A DNA stretch of 64,000 nt from Onthophagus taurus (Eukaryota > Arthropoda > Insecta > Coleoptera > Scarabaeidae), in NCBI RefSeq assembly GCF_036711975.1, contig NC_091975.1, positions 6,202,501 through 6,266,500 on the forward strand. Direction: 5' to 3'. A program made the position numbers and the translations under genes. Each line of letters opens with the position of its first letter. Positions within the stretch are counted from its first letter, which is position 1. The notes below the pieces were generated by a model. The model had not been told where the DNA came from. It saw only the letters and a list, made by a program, of their open reading frames with translations, and made no database searches. Of this stretch, positions 1 to 13,100 are shown piece by piece.

Positions 1-725
1 TCTATTTTGTATTTCACATCAACTCATAGCAGCAAATGTGGAAAAAAATATTTTTGGCATTGACTATTTTTATGAAATATAGCTTTTTCTAATTGTTCTT
101 TGCATATTTCGGGTTGAGCAGAACGATGATCAATATAATTTAAACTGCACCGTATTCGTCATGATCTAAAATTGCATTTTTTTGCAAAAATAGTTTTTTT
201 CAATTTCGATAAAGATTTCTTGATACCAACTTTATTCACTGTATTTGTAATCTAAGAAACTCAATCTCTGAAGTCGCTTCTTACCACAATCAGAATTCTC
301 GAGTCATTCAAAAACGTTTCATAAGTAGTTAGATGAGATGGCAAACCCGAAAACGAAATAATCTTAATATTGGAGTCATAATTTAGAAGAAAACGATTAA
401 AACGTGAATAATGGATTAAATGTTAATGACTCGATTTTTTTAAAAAACTTTAAAGATTTTCAAGAGAAGAAGTAATTAAAATTTAGGAGAAGAGCTATAA
501 ATCGAGTAATTCGACCCTTAAATTCCAACATAAGGGGTTTTTAAACGACCGAATTAGATCGCCCCTTTGAAAAATGAGGGTTTTGTTGAAACTTTTTTGG
601 GTTAAACTAAAATTAAATCTACCTAAAAAAAAAATAAACAAACTTAAGAAGGTAACCTACTTTAAAGAAGATTTCTTTTTTCTTAAAACAAAAATAAATC
701 ACGTTAATTAGTTTCGTTTGCTTAC
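1..725. other. Non-coding, likely sickie intron
   Basis: No exon with convincing splice sites is visible here. It lies downstream of the last recognised sickie exon on the minus strand, so it is probably intron. Around 60-180 it carries a diverged copy of a dispersed unit (motif TTGAGCAGA followed by a CGTATT segment) that recurs at 1780-2027 and 8478-8740. Confidence 0.5.
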
Positions 726-778
726 CATTTGCGATGGAGTTTTCGGTTTCCTGTTAATATCCGGTATTTTCTGGCAGG
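726..778 (-). CDS. sick: Sickie/neuron navigator, calponin-homology exon (second part)
   Basis: A 53-nt internal exon bounded by TTTTTAG on its 5' side and GTAAG on its 3' side (minus strand). It begins with two bases that complete the split codon left by the exon at 1161-1278 and ends in phase 0. The 17 full codons read CQKIPDINRKPKTPSQM. This matches the conserved EKI-x-DIN-x-x-PK-x-x-SQM stretch in the CH domain of NAV proteins that follows the IYTDWANHYL block. The CH domain of neuron navigators links them to the cytoskeleton in neurite outgrowth; sickie is the fly orthologue. The phase match with the neighbouring exon is independent support. The rest of the gene lies beyond position 1. 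Confidence 0.88.
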
Positions 779-1160
779 CTAAAAATAGAAAAATAAATCA
801 AATTAGAGATTAACATAATTTAAAAAAGAAAAATCTACATCCACTCCCTAGTTTGTGTATTCTCTCTTTTTCCTAAAACTAATTACCATAGGAGTTTCTT
901 CCCAATAAATCTCTTTTACCCACACGTCGGTTTATCTACATGGGCGAGTGACGAAAACTCTATACGAGGTGTGACGCGTCATCTTTCACCTTCGCTTCGT
1001 CGATTGTGTCTCTTTCTCGTGTCATCACACCCTATTGTCGATGAAACCCACACGGTGGACTCTCTTATTGTACACACAACAAACGGAAAAGAGGATGGGA
1101 GAGGTCCAATTTTCATCTTAGAAGTGAAAGAATTAACTAACTTAAAATTTTGATACTTAC

Positions 1161-1278
1161 TGACAGATTCTATCACTTCAGCTAATAATATTCCGTCGCT
1201 ACAATCAGTCGCGAGACAATTCACCCTTTTTTTACTCCTCGCTTTGTCTAAATAATGATTCGCCCAATCGGTGTAGAT
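1161..1278 (-). CDS. sick: Sickie/neuron navigator, calponin-homology exon (first part)
   Basis: A 118-nt internal exon preceded by TTTTAG and followed by GTAAGT. It starts in phase 0 with IYTDWANHYL, the hallmark start of the CH domain of neuron navigator proteins, and continues through a SDGILLAEVIESV segment that fits the VTDGVLLAEII family block. It ends one base into a codon and joins the exon at 726-778 across a 382-nt intron. Function from the family: a large cytoskeleton-associated AAA+ protein involved in axon guidance and, in flies, in innate immune signalling. Only the N-terminal CH part is in the window. An open frame running from this exon into the intron ends at about 979 and is not a separate gene. 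Confidence 0.92.
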
Positions 1279-2029
1279 CTAAAACGAAAAAAAAGTTTGG
1301 ATTAATAAACGATGATAAGGAAAAAAAAAGAAAAGATGTTTTGTTGGTAATAAAATGAAGGATATAAAAGGGATCTTATTGTTAGTTGTAATAGGATGAG
1401 ACCTAAACTTAGAAAGGGGTTTTAACCCCCTTTATCTACCAAAGTAAGTCTATTTAGGGCAATCTATACGGATGTTCTTAGCGGACGTGTCATCTAGAAA
1501 CCGCAGAAACCCTCCAACACGTCCCAACCGGACAACCCTCCCATGAAAAGGGTCTTGATTTAGTTATTACTATAAATTTGAAAATTAACACCACTTGTTA
1601 AATTGAAACCCAAAAAAATTTATTCAAATGGAAACTCTTTTTCTGCTTGATCCAAAGCAGAATGAAAAACTTTGGCAATTAAATAAAAAAGTTACATGAA
1701 GAAATTTCTTTTTACCATTTGTTATTTTAGAATTTTTATAAATTGCAGATTAAACAAAACTTTTGATCAATTTAGCAAATATGGGAAGAAAGTCATTTTT
1801 GATTTCTTTAAAAAAAAACAGATTTTTGGTTTGAGCAGAATTCCCAATCGATTTAGTTTGAGCTATATCGTATTTCTCATCATCTTTAACAATAAATACG
1901 AGAAAAAAATGATTTCTGTAATTTCCGATGTTTGCGAAAAATGAGTTTTTCTAGATTTTTTGGAAATTTCAGGTTGAGCAGAATATGTGATTGATTTAAT
2001 TCGAACTCCATCGTATTCTTCGTCATATA
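1279..2029. other. Intron with diverged dispersed repeat units
   Basis: No gene is seen. Positions 1780-2027 carry two degenerate units of about 110-120 bp (motifs TTGAGCAGAATTCCC, CGTATTTCTC, AAATACGAGAAAAAAA). The same repeat continues at 8478 on the other side of the 6.4-kb TIR element, so that element inserted into this older repeat. Confidence 0.55.
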
Positions 2030-2145
2030 CAGGGTGATTCACATAAGAACAGACACAGAGCAGGGACATGTAGAGGACAATAAATTAAGATGATTTAACG
2101 CAACTTATCTCTATACCAAGTTGTACCTCTGAGGAGTTATTAATA
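2030..2145 (+). repeat. Left terminal inverted repeat
   Basis: Begins CAGGGTGATTCACATAAGAA next to TATA. It is the inverted partner of 8360-8475. Confidence 0.85.
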
Positions 2146-2326
2146 CATTATTACCTCATTCCATGTGGAATTTAATTCTAAAACTTTTTTTACTCTTACT
2201 ATTTTTTAAAAAACATTGTCGTTTTCATAAAAAACTCAAAAAACTAAAGACGCGTATCTTGTCAATGCTACTTAAAATCATCAAAAATTCAGTAGTCGGC
2301 TGTGAAATTGTACGTAATTTGAAGAA

Positions 2327-5300
2327 TAAACTGTTTATTATGAACTAAAAAGACATCATCTATAAACAAATTTAGTTTAGGCATAATAATTTTCTAGTGA
2401 TAAAGAGAAAATCCCCAAAATCTCAAAATTAAGTACTTTTGGTTTTAAAATCGATCATAACTCAAGAATGAAAGGTGATGACGAAAAGTTTTTTAGGAAT
2501 AAATTGTTTATTATGAACTAAAAAGATATTATTGATAAACAGATTTTGTTTAAATGTAATGATTTTCTAGTGATAAAGAGAAAATCCCCATAATGTCACA
2601 ATTGAGTACTTTCGTTATCAAAATGGATCATTACTCAAAAATTAATTGTGATGGAGATAAGCTTTTTTAAAATAAATTGTTTATTATGAACTAAAAAGAC
2701 ATCATCCATAAACAGATTTGGTTTAGTTATAATGATTTTCTAGTGATAAAGAAAAAATCATCAAAATGTTAAAATTGAGTACTTTTGGTATTAAAATAGA
2801 TCATAACTCAAAAATTAAAGGTGATGGAGAAAAGTTTATTTGAAATAAAAAATTGTTTATTATGGACTAAAAAGACATTACTCATAAACAAATTTGGTTT
2901 AGTTATAATGATTTTCTAATGAGAAAAAGAGAGAAAATCATCGAAATATCAAAATTGAGTACTTTTGATATTAAAATTGATCATAACTCAAGGATGAAAG
3001 GTGATGGAGAAAAGTTTTTTAGGAATAAATTGTTTATTATGAACTAAAAAAACAGCATCCATAAACAAATTTAGTTTAGGTATAATGATTTTCTAGTGAT
3101 AAAGAAAAAATCACCAAAATGTTAAAATTGAGTACTTTTCGTATTAAAATAGATCATAACTCAAAAATTAAAGGTGATGGAGAAAAGTTTATTTGAAATA
3201 AATTGTTTATTATGAACTAAAAAGACATTACTCAAACAGATTTGGTTTAGTTATAATGATTTTCTAATGATAAAAAGAGAAAATCATCGAAATATCAAAA
3301 TTGAGTACTTTTCGTATTAAAATTGATCATAACTCAAGGATGAAAGGTGATGGAGAAAAGTTTTTTAGGAATAAATTGTTTATTATGAACTAAAAAAACA
3401 GCATCCATAAACAAATTTAGTTTAGGTATAATGATTTTCTGGTGATAAAGAAAAAATCACCAAAATGTTAGAATTGAGTACTTTTCGTATTAAAATAGAT
3501 CATAACTCAAAAATTAAAGGTAATGAAGAAAAGTTTATTTGAAATAAATTGTTTATTATGAACTAAAAAGACATTACTCATAAACAGATTTGGTTTAGTT
3601 ATAATGATTTTCTAATGATAAAAAGAGAAAATCATTGAAATATCAAAATTGAGTACTTTTGATATTAAAATTGATCATAACTCAAGAATGAAAGGTGATG
3701 GAGAAAAGTTTTTTAGGAATAAATTGTTTATTATGAACTAAAAAAACAGCATCCATAAACAAATTTAGTTTAGGTTTAATGATTTTTTAGTGATAAAGAA
3801 AAAATCACCAAAATGTTAAAATTGAGTACTTTTGGTATTAAAATAGATCATAACTCAAAAATTAAAGGTGATGGAGAAAAGTTTATTTGAAATAAATTGT
3901 TTATTATGAACTAAAAAGACATTACTCATAAACAGATTTGGTTTAGTTATAATGATTTTCTAATGATAAAAAGAGAAAATCATCGAAATATCAAAATTGA
4001 GTACTTTTGGTATTAAAATTGATCATAACGCAAGGATGAAAGGTGATGGCGAAAAGTTTTTTAGGAATAAATTGTTTATTATGAACTAAAAAGATATTAT
4101 TGATAAACAGATTTTGTTTAAATGTACTGATTTTCTAGTGATAAAGAGAAAATCCCCATAATGTCACAATTGAGTACTTTTGTTATCAAAATCGATCATT
4201 ACTCAAAAATTAATTGTGATGGAGATAAGCTTTTTTAAAATAAATTGTTTATTATGAACTAAAAAGACATCATCCATAAACAGATTTGGTTTAGTTATGA
4301 TTTTCTAGTGATAAAGAAAAAATCATCAAAATGTTAAAATTGAGTACTTTTGGTATTAAAATAGATCATAACTCAAAAATTAAAGGTGATGGAGAAAAGT
4401 TTATTTGAAATAAATTGTTTATTATGGACTAAAAAGACATTACTCATAAACAGATTTGGTTTAGTTGTAATGATTTTCTAATGATAAAAAGAGAAAATCA
4501 TCGAAATATCAAAATTGAGTACTTTTGATATTAAAATTGATCATAACTCAAGGATGAAAGGTGATGGAGAAAAGTTTTTTAGGAATAAATTGTTTATTAT
4601 GAACTAAAAAAACAGCATCCATAAACAAATTTAGTTTAGGTATAATGATTTTCTGGTGATAAAGAAAAAATCACCAAAATGTTAAAATTGAGTACTTTTG
4701 GTATTAAAATAGATCATAACTCAAAAATTAAAGGCGATGGAGAAAAGTTTATTTGAAATAAATTGTTTATTATGAACTAAAAGGACATTACTCATAAACA
4801 GATTTGGTTTAGTTGTATTGATTTTCTAAAGATAAAAAGAGAAAATCGTCGAAATATCAAAATTGAGTACTTTTCGTATTAAAATTAATCATAACTCAAG
4901 GATGAAAGGTGATGGAGAAAAGTTTTTTAGGAATAAATTGTTTATTATGAACTAAAAAAACAGCATCCATAAACAAATTTAGTTTAGGTATAATGATTTT
5001 CTAGTGATAAAGAAAAAATCGCCAAAATGTTAAAATTGAGTACTTTTGGTATTAAAATAGATCATAACTCAAAAATTAAAGGTGATGGAGAAAAGTTTAT
5101 TTGAAATAAATTGTTTATTATGAACTAAAAGGACATTACTCATCAACAGATTTGGTTTAGATGTAATGATTTTCTAATGATAAAAAGAGAAAATCGTCGA
5201 AATATCAAAATTGAGTACTTTTGGTATTAAAATTAATCATAACTCAAGGATGAAAGGTGATGGAGAAAAGTTTTTTAGGAATAAATTGTTTATTATGAAC

Positions 5301-8180
5301 TAAAAAAACAGCATCCATAAACAAATTTAATTTAGGTATAATGATTTTCTAGTGATAAAGAAAAAATCACCAAAATATTAAAATTGAGTACTTTTGGTAT
5401 TAAAATAGATCATAACTCAAAAATTAAAGGTGATGGAGAAAAGTTTATTTGAAATAAATTGTTTATTATGAACTAAAAGGACATTACTCATAAACAGATT
5501 TGGTTTAGTTGTATTGATTTTCTAAAGATAAAAAGAGAAAATCGTCGAAATATCAAAATTGAGTACTTTTCGTATTAAAATTAATCATAACTCAAGGATG
5601 AAAGGTGATGGAGAAAAGTTTTTTAGGAATAAATTGTTTATTATGAACTAAAAAAACAGCATCCATAAACAAATTTAGTTTAGGTATAATGATTTTCTAG
5701 TGATAAAGAAAAAATCGCCAAAATGTTAAAATTGAGTACTTTTCGTATTAAAATAGATCATAACTCAAAAATTAAAGGTGATGGAGAAAAGTTTATTTGA
5801 AATAAATTGTTTATTATGAACTAAAAGGACATTACTCATCAACAGATTTGGTTTAGTTGTAATGATTTTCTAATGATAAAAAGAGAAAATCATCGAAATA
5901 TCAAAATTGAGTACTTTTCGTATTAAAATTGATCATAACGCAAGGATGAAAGGTGATGGAGAAAAGTTTTTTGGGAATAAATTGTTTATTATGAACTAAA
6001 AAAACAGCATCCATAAATAAATTTAATTTAGGTATAATGATTTTCTAGTGATAAAGAAAAAATCACCAAAATGTTAAAATTGAGTACTTTTGGTATTAAA
6101 ATAGATCATAACTCAAAAATTAAAGGTGATGGAGAAAAGTTTATTTGAAATAAATTGTTTATTATGAACTAAAAGGACATTACTCATCAACAGATTTGGT
6201 TTAGTTGTAATGATTTTCTAATGATAAAAAGAGAAAATCGTCGAAATATCAAAATTGAGTACTTTTGGTATTAAAATTAATCATAACTCAAGGATGAAAG
6301 GTGATGGAGAAAAGTTTTTTAGGAATAAATTGTTTATTATGAACTAAAAAAACAGCATCCATAAACAAATTTAATTTAGGTATAATGATTTTCTAGTGAT
6401 AAAGAAAAAATCACCAAAATATTAAAATTGAGTACTTTTGGTATTAAAATAGATCATAACTTAAAAATTAAAGGTGATGGAGAAAAGTTTATTTGAAATA
6501 AATTGTTTATTATGAACTAAAAGGACATTACTCATAAACAGATTTGGTTTAGTTGTATTGATTTTCTAAAGATAAAAAGAGAAAATCGTCGAAATATCAA
6601 AATTGAGTACTTTTCGTATTAAAATTAATCATAACTCAAGGATGAAAGGTGATGGAGAAAAGTTTTTTAGGAATAAATTGTTTATTATGAACTAAAAAAA
6701 CAGCATCCATAAACAAATTTAGTTTAGGTATAATGATTTTCTAGTGATAAAGAAAAAATCGCCAAAATGTTAAAATTGAGTACTTTTCGTATTAAAATAG
6801 ATCATAACTCAAAAATTAAAGGTGATGGAGAAAAGTTTATTTGAAATAAATTGTTTATTATGAACTAAAAGGACATTACTCATAAACAGATTTGGTTTAG
6901 TTGTAATGATTTTCTAATGATAAAAAGAGAAAATCGTCAAAATATCAAAATTGAGTACTTTTGGTATTAAAATTAATCATAACTCAAGGATGAAAGGTGA
7001 TGGAGAAAAGTTTTTTAGGAATAAATTGTTTATTATGAACTAAAAAAACAGCATCCATAAACAAATTTAGTTTAGGTATAATGATTTTCTAGTGATAAAG
7101 AAAAAATCACCAAAATGTTAAAATTGAGTACTTTTCGTATTAAAATAGATCATAACTCAAAAATTAAAGGTGATGGAGAAAAGTTTATTTGAAATAAATT
7201 GTTTATTATGAACTAAAAGGACATTACTCATAAACAGATTTGGTTTAGTTATAATGATTTTCTAATGATAAAAAGAGAAAATCATCGAAATATCAAAATT
7301 GAGTACTTTTGGTGTTAAAATTGATCATAACGCAAGGATGAAAGGTGATGGAGAAAAGTTTTTTAGGAATAAATTGTTTATTATGAACTAAAAAAACAGC
7401 ATCCATAAACAAATTTAGTTTAGGTATAATGATTTTCTAGTGATAAAGAAAAAATCACCAAAATGTTAGAATTGAGTACTTTTCGTATTAAAATAGATCA
7501 TAACTCAAAAATTAAAGGTGATGGAGAAAAGTTTATTTGAAATAAATTGTTTATTATGAACTAAAAAGACATTACTCATAAACAGATTTGGTTTAGTTAT
7601 AATGATTTTCTAATGATAAAAAGAGAAAATCATCGAAATATCAAAATTGAGTACTTTTTGTATTAAAATTGATCATAACTCAAGGATGAAAGGTGATGGG
7701 GAAAAGTTTTTTAGGAATAAATTGTTTATTATGAACTAAAAAAACAGCATCCATAAACAAATTTAGTTTAGGTATAATGATTTTCTAGTGATAAAGAAAA
7801 AATCACCAAAATGTTAAAATTGAGTACTTTTCGTATTAAAATAGATCATAACTCAAAAATTAAAGGTGATGGAGAAAAGTTTATTTGAAATAAATTGTTT
7901 ATTATGAACTAAAAGGACATTACTCATAAACAGATTTGGTTTAGTTGTAATGATTTTCTAATGATAAAAAGAGAAAATCGTCGAAATATCAAAATTGAGT
8001 ACTTTTGGTATTAAAATTGATCATAACGCAAGGATGAAAGGTGATGGAGAAAAGTTTTTTAGGAATAAGTTGTTTATTGTCAACTAGGAAGACATCATCC
8101 ATAAACAAATTTAGTTTAGATGTAATGATTTTCAGGTGATAAAGAGAAAATCCCCAAAATGTCAAAATTGGGTACTTTTT
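2327..8180. repeat. Sat1: dimeric satellite, about 172-bp monomers, 346-bp dimers
   Basis: Each monomer contains AATAAATTGTTTATTATGAA, then a TTTGGTTTAG or TTTAGTTTAGG variant, TGATTTTCTA and TTGAGTACTTTT. Two monomer types alternate: A with AAAAAACAGCATCCATAAAC and B with GACATTACTCATAAAC. This gives a higher-order period of 346 bp (for example 3001 to 3347). About 34 monomers are present. The first and last monomers are the most divergent, as expected for an array homogenised in its centre. No protein is encoded. Confidence 0.95.
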
Positions 8181-8359
8181 CACCCTTAATCAACCCTATG
8201 AAATGCCTCAATTAAGTTCAATTTGCTATCAATTAATACCCTTGGTACACTCATATTAATACCTTCGGTATACTCATAACGTATACCAAATTTGGTTTTT
8301 CTAGCTTAATTTATTACGAACATATTGAACTTTTTAAAAATTTAAGACCCAACTTTGAA

Positions 8360-8475
8360 GGCCTATAACTCCTGAGGTGTACAACTTAATATAGAGGTAA
8401 GTTACGTTAAATCATCTTAATTTATTATCCTCTACGTGTCCCTGTTCTGTGTCGGTTCTTATTTGAATCACCCTG
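8360..8475 (-). repeat. Right terminal inverted repeat
   Basis: Ends in TTTGAATCACCCTG followed by TATA. It is the inverted partner of 2030-2145, with roughly eleven mismatches over about 110 bp. Confidence 0.85.
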
Positions 8476-8477
8476 TA

Positions 8478-8740
8478 TAAAGCAAAGTATAGAAAGGAAA
8501 TTATTTCTGGCATTTTCGATTTCTTTAGAAAACAAATTTTTGGTGGATTTTTTGCAAGTTCTTTATTGAGCAGAATTCCCGATCGATTTAGTTTGGAATA
8601 TATCGTATTTCTCGCCACCTTTAATAATAAATACGAGAAAAAAAAATATTTCTGTCATTTTCGATGTTTCTAAAAGATGAGTTTTTCTAGATTTTTTGAA
8701 AATTTCAGGTTGAGCAGATCAATTTAGTTTTAATTGCAAC
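8478..8740. repeat. Dispersed repeat unit, right side of the TIR insertion
   Basis: Shares GAGCAGAATTCCC, GATCGATTTAGTTTG, ATATCGTATTTCTC and TTTTTCTAGATTTTTT with 1790-1990. It is the continuation of the pre-insertion repeat. Confidence 0.7.
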
Positions 8741-10155
8741 GGGGTGATACAGGCTTAAGAGTCTTGATTTAGTCATTACTATAAATTAGAATGAAAAGAA
8801 TTTATTTATCCCCCTATAAAAATTAAAACCACTTGTTAAATTGATCATTGAAACATATAAAGCACCCAATAAAATTACACCGCCGTAAAATTCGAATGCA
8901 TAAATGCGGAATTTCAACGTTTACACCCCCATCGAGGAAATGTATATCGAATATCCGGAAATTTCAACCCCAATTAGAGCCCGCCGCCGGGTTTACACCG
9001 CCGCAATAATAAATCAACGAAAGCGTGTTTTACGTTTTTCCCCCGATAATTCTACGAAAATAATTTTATTCTCCAAACTTCTAAAAATACGAGTTTTTGG
9101 TTCGTATCAACATTGACTATGTTTGGGGTAATTTACGTGTCTTGTGCCCCAAACCCCTTAAACATTTCCAACGACCAACAGTTGGGGTTGGTTGACAAGT
9201 TGACACTTTGATTGATTGATCGATGCGCATGGTTTTTATTACTGATAAAAAGAGGGGTTAATTTAAATAAACAGGTTATGAAATGAAAAGTTGAATTTTT
9301 ATGTAAAAAAAAATTATCGTCAAGAGTTTTTCAAAGTGAAGGAGGAAGTTCTTTTCGTTTAAAGTGGGAACTTCCCGGAGGGTGAATATTAGACATCGAT
9401 AAGGGTTTTAAAACAACGAGATTTTTCTCAACTTAAAAGAGACTCAAAAAAATCTAAATTTATTTTTAGTTTCTGCTGCCTAATTGTAAAGGTTATTTCC
9501 CTTCCTGTTTAGTGATGTTTACCGGGCGAACAGGGGGAGGAACCAGGAAGAAGAAGTCGCCGGGATTTACGCGCGTTTTAAAATTAGAAACCGCGCCCGG
9601 TTTTATGATCTACGTGCCGTTGGCATCGTCGATTAGAATTTCACGTTTCATGTTGGTAATAACCACCCAAGTAAAATGGTGCTTTACAAATTACTTCATG
9701 TACTTACTTCAAAAATTTATTTTAAAAATGTAATATTGGGGTTAGAAACAACCCTCTTCGAGATCTAATATTGGGATTATTTTCAATGAACCGTGCGGTT
9801 ATTAGTCCTGTAATTTCAGCACCCCCAAAGCAAGCAAGTTATTCGTCTGGGGGTTGTGTGTATCCACGCGAAGAAAATACGAAGAGTTTCGCGTCGTCTT
9901 CGACTTTTGACGAAAAGTTGGGGATCTCTAAATCCTTGGATTTTCGCTTCTTTTCTTTTTATCTTGTCCCCTTTTACTTTAGCCTTCGATTTCTAGATAG
10001 AAAACGTGAGGTGCATTATTTATTTGGGATTTTCACCAGAAAAAGACAAATCAATAAAAGTAAGATGATATTGCACATCTTTCATTCTTTTCATTTTCAT
10101 AAAACAAAAAAGAAGCAGAAATCTTTTGTCAACCTGACGATCATTAAATATCTTT
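8741..10155. other. Unique intronic sequence
   Basis: No supported gene. Relatively GC-rich patches occur at about 8925-9040 and 9500-9660 against an AT-rich background; these could be conserved non-coding or regulatory elements of sickie. The open frames here (8904-9116, 9512-9733, 9771-10157) have no recognisable motif or matching splice signals. Confidence 0.4.
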
Positions 10156-13100
10156 GAAAACATTTCTTGATAACTTTGTTAATTCAAACAAGTTTTTTGG
10201 CATCCTCGAAAATCCATGAAAATAGCTTGAAATCCTTGGATAACTTTGTAAATCTTTGCAAGTTCTCTGGAAACATTTGCAAGTCTTAGAAGTCAACCTC
10301 TAAGTATTAAAAAACCTACAGAAATCGTTAAAAATCCCTATAAAGCTTTGGCAATCCTTAGAATCTCTCCGAAAAGCAATAAAAGTTGTCTGAAAATTCT
10401 AAAAAAGACTTGAAAATTGTTACAAATAAATATTATCCTTAGTCTTTCTAGGGATATCAGGAATTCTTCTCAGAAATTCCACGAATCCTTCCAAAATCAT
10501 TGAAAACTTAACTTGAAAATCCTGAGATGACATAATTATTTCTAGAAATATACTGACAACCTGGCAATCTTTAAAAATCTATGAAAATAGTTGGAAATTC
10601 TTGGATAATTTTGTAAATCTTTGCAAGTTCTCTGGAATCCTTTTGCAAGTCTTAGAAGTCAACCTCTAAGTATTTAGAAACCTACAGAAATCGTTAAAAA
10701 TCCCAATAAAGCTTTGGCAATCCTTAGAATCTCTCCGAAAAGCAATAAAAGTTGTCTGAAAATTCTAAAAAAGACTTGAAAATTGTTACAAATAAATATT
10801 ATCCTTAGTCTTTCTAGGGATATCAGGAATTCTTCTCACAAATTCCACGAATCCTTTCAAAATCATTGAAAACTTAACTGGAAAATCCTGAGATGACATA
10901 ATTATTTCTAGAAATATACTGACAACCTGGCAATCATTAAAAATCTATGAAAATAGTTGGAAATTCTTGGATAACTTTGCAAATCTTTGCAAGTTCTCTG
11001 GAATCCTTTTGCAAGGCTTAGAAGTCAACCTCTAAGTATTAAAAAACCTACAGGAATCGTTAAAAATCCCTATAAAGCTTTGGCAATCCTTAGAATCTCT
11101 CCGAAAAGCAATAAAAGTTGTCTGAAAATTCTAAAAAAGACTTGAAAATTGTTACAAATAAATATTATCCTTAGTCTTTCTAGGGATATCAGGAATTCTT
11201 CTCAGAAATTCCACGAATCCTTTCAAAATCATTGAAAACTTAACTTGAAAATCCTGAGATGACATAATTATTTCTAAAAATATACTGACAACCTGGAAAT
11301 CATTAAAAATCTATGAAAATAGTTGGAAATTCTTGGATAACTTTGTAAATCTTTGCAAGTTCTCTGGAATCCTTTTGCAAGTCTTAGAAGTCAACCTCTA
11401 AGTATTGAAAAACCCACAGGAATCGTTAAAAATCCCTATAAAGCTTTGGCAATCCTTAGAATCTCTCCGAAAAGCAATAAAAGTTGTCTGAAAATTCTAA
11501 AAAAGACTTAAAAATTGTTACAAATAAATATTATCCTTAGTCTTTCTAGAGATATCAGGAATTCTTCTCAGAAATTCCACGAATCCTTCCAAAATCATTG
11601 AAAACTTAACTTGAAAATCCTGAGATGACGTAATTATTTCTAGAAATATACTGACAACCTGGCAATCATTAGAAATCTATGAAAATAGTTGGAAATTCTT
11701 GGATAACTTTGTAAATCTTTGCAAGTTCTCTGGAATCCTTTTGCAAGTCTTAAAAGTCAACCTCTAAGTATTAAAAAACCAACAGAAATCGTTAAAAATC
11801 CCTAGAAAGCTTTGGCAATCCTTAGAATCTCTCCGAAAAGCAATAAAAGTTGTCTGAAAATTCTAAAAAAGACTTGAAAATTGTTACAAATAAATATTAT
11901 CCTTAGTCTTTCTAGGAATATCAGGAATTCTTCTCACAAATTCCACGAATCCTTTCAAAATCATTGAAAACTTAACTTGAAAATCCTAAGATGACATAAT
12001 TATTTCTAGAAATATACTGACAACCTGGCAATCATTAAAAATCTATGAAAATAGTTAGAAATTCTTGGATAACTTTATAAATCTTTGCAAGTTCTCTGGA
12101 ATCCTTTTGCAAGTCTTAAAAGTCAACCTCTAAGTATTAAAAAACCTACAGAAATCGTTAAAAATCCCTATAAAGCTTTGGCAATCCTTAGAATCTCTCC
12201 GAAAAGAAATAAAAGTTGTTTGAAAATTCTAAAAAAGACTTGAAAATTGTTACAAATAAATATTATCCTTAGTCTTTCTAGGGATATCAGGAATTCTTCT
12301 CACAAATTCCACGAATCCTTTCAAAATCATTGAAAACTTAACTTGAAAATCCTGAGATGACATAATTATTTCTAGAAATATACTGCCAACCTGGCAATCA
12401 TTAAAAATCTATGAAAATAGTTGGAAATTCTTGGATAACTTTGTAAATCTTTGCAAGTTCTCTGGAATCCTTTTGCAAGTCTTAGAAGTCAATCTCTAAG
12501 TATTAAAAAACCTACAGAAATCGTTAAAAATCCCTATAAAGCTTTAGCAATCCTTAGAATCTCTGCGAAAAGCAATAAAAGTTATCTGAAAAATCTAAAA
12601 AAGACTTAAAAATTGTTACAAATAAATATTATCCTTAGTCTTTCTAGGGATATCAGGAATTCTTCTCAGAAATTCCACGAATCCTTCCAAAATCATTGAA
12701 AACTTAACTTGAAAATCCTGAGATGACATAATTATTTCTAGAAATATACTGACAACCTGGCAATCATTAAAAATCTATGAAAATAGTTGGAAATTCTTGG
12801 ATAACTTTGTAAATCTTTGCAAGTTCTCTAGAATCCTTTTGCAAGGCTTAGAAGTCAACCTCTAAGTATTAAAAAACCTACAGGAATCGTTAAAAATCCC
12901 TATACAGCTTTGGCAATCCTTAGAATCTCTTCGAAAAGCAATAAAAGTTGTCTGAAAAATCTAAAAAAAACTTCAAAATTGTTACAAATAAATATTATCC
13001 TTAGTCTTTCTAGGGATATCAGGAATTCTTATCAGAAATTCCACGAATCCTTCCAAAATCATTGAAAACTTAACTTGAAAATCCTGAGATGACATAATTG

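Larger units (their letters stand above)
2030..8475. mobile_element. TIR-bounded DNA element enclosing a satellite array
   Basis: The left end starts CAGGGTGATTC and the right end finishes GAATCACCCTG. The two ends are inverted copies over about 110 bp (2030-2145 against 8360-8475), about 90% identical by eye. Both are flanked by TATA, fitting the TA target duplication of Tc1/mariner-type elements. There is no transposase: between the TIRs lie about 180 bp of unique sequence on each side and some 34 satellite monomers. This looks like a non-autonomous element whose interior became a tandem array. It sits in the sickie intron inside an older dispersed repeat. Confidence 0.82.

Noticed and set aside
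2327..8180. CRISPR-like periodicity
   Set aside because: The repeats are contiguous 172-bp satellite monomers with no unique spacers, in a eukaryotic genome.
9771..10157. 128-codon plus-strand frame
   Set aside because: Low-complexity composition towards the end, no motif, intronic position, runs to the edge of Sat2.
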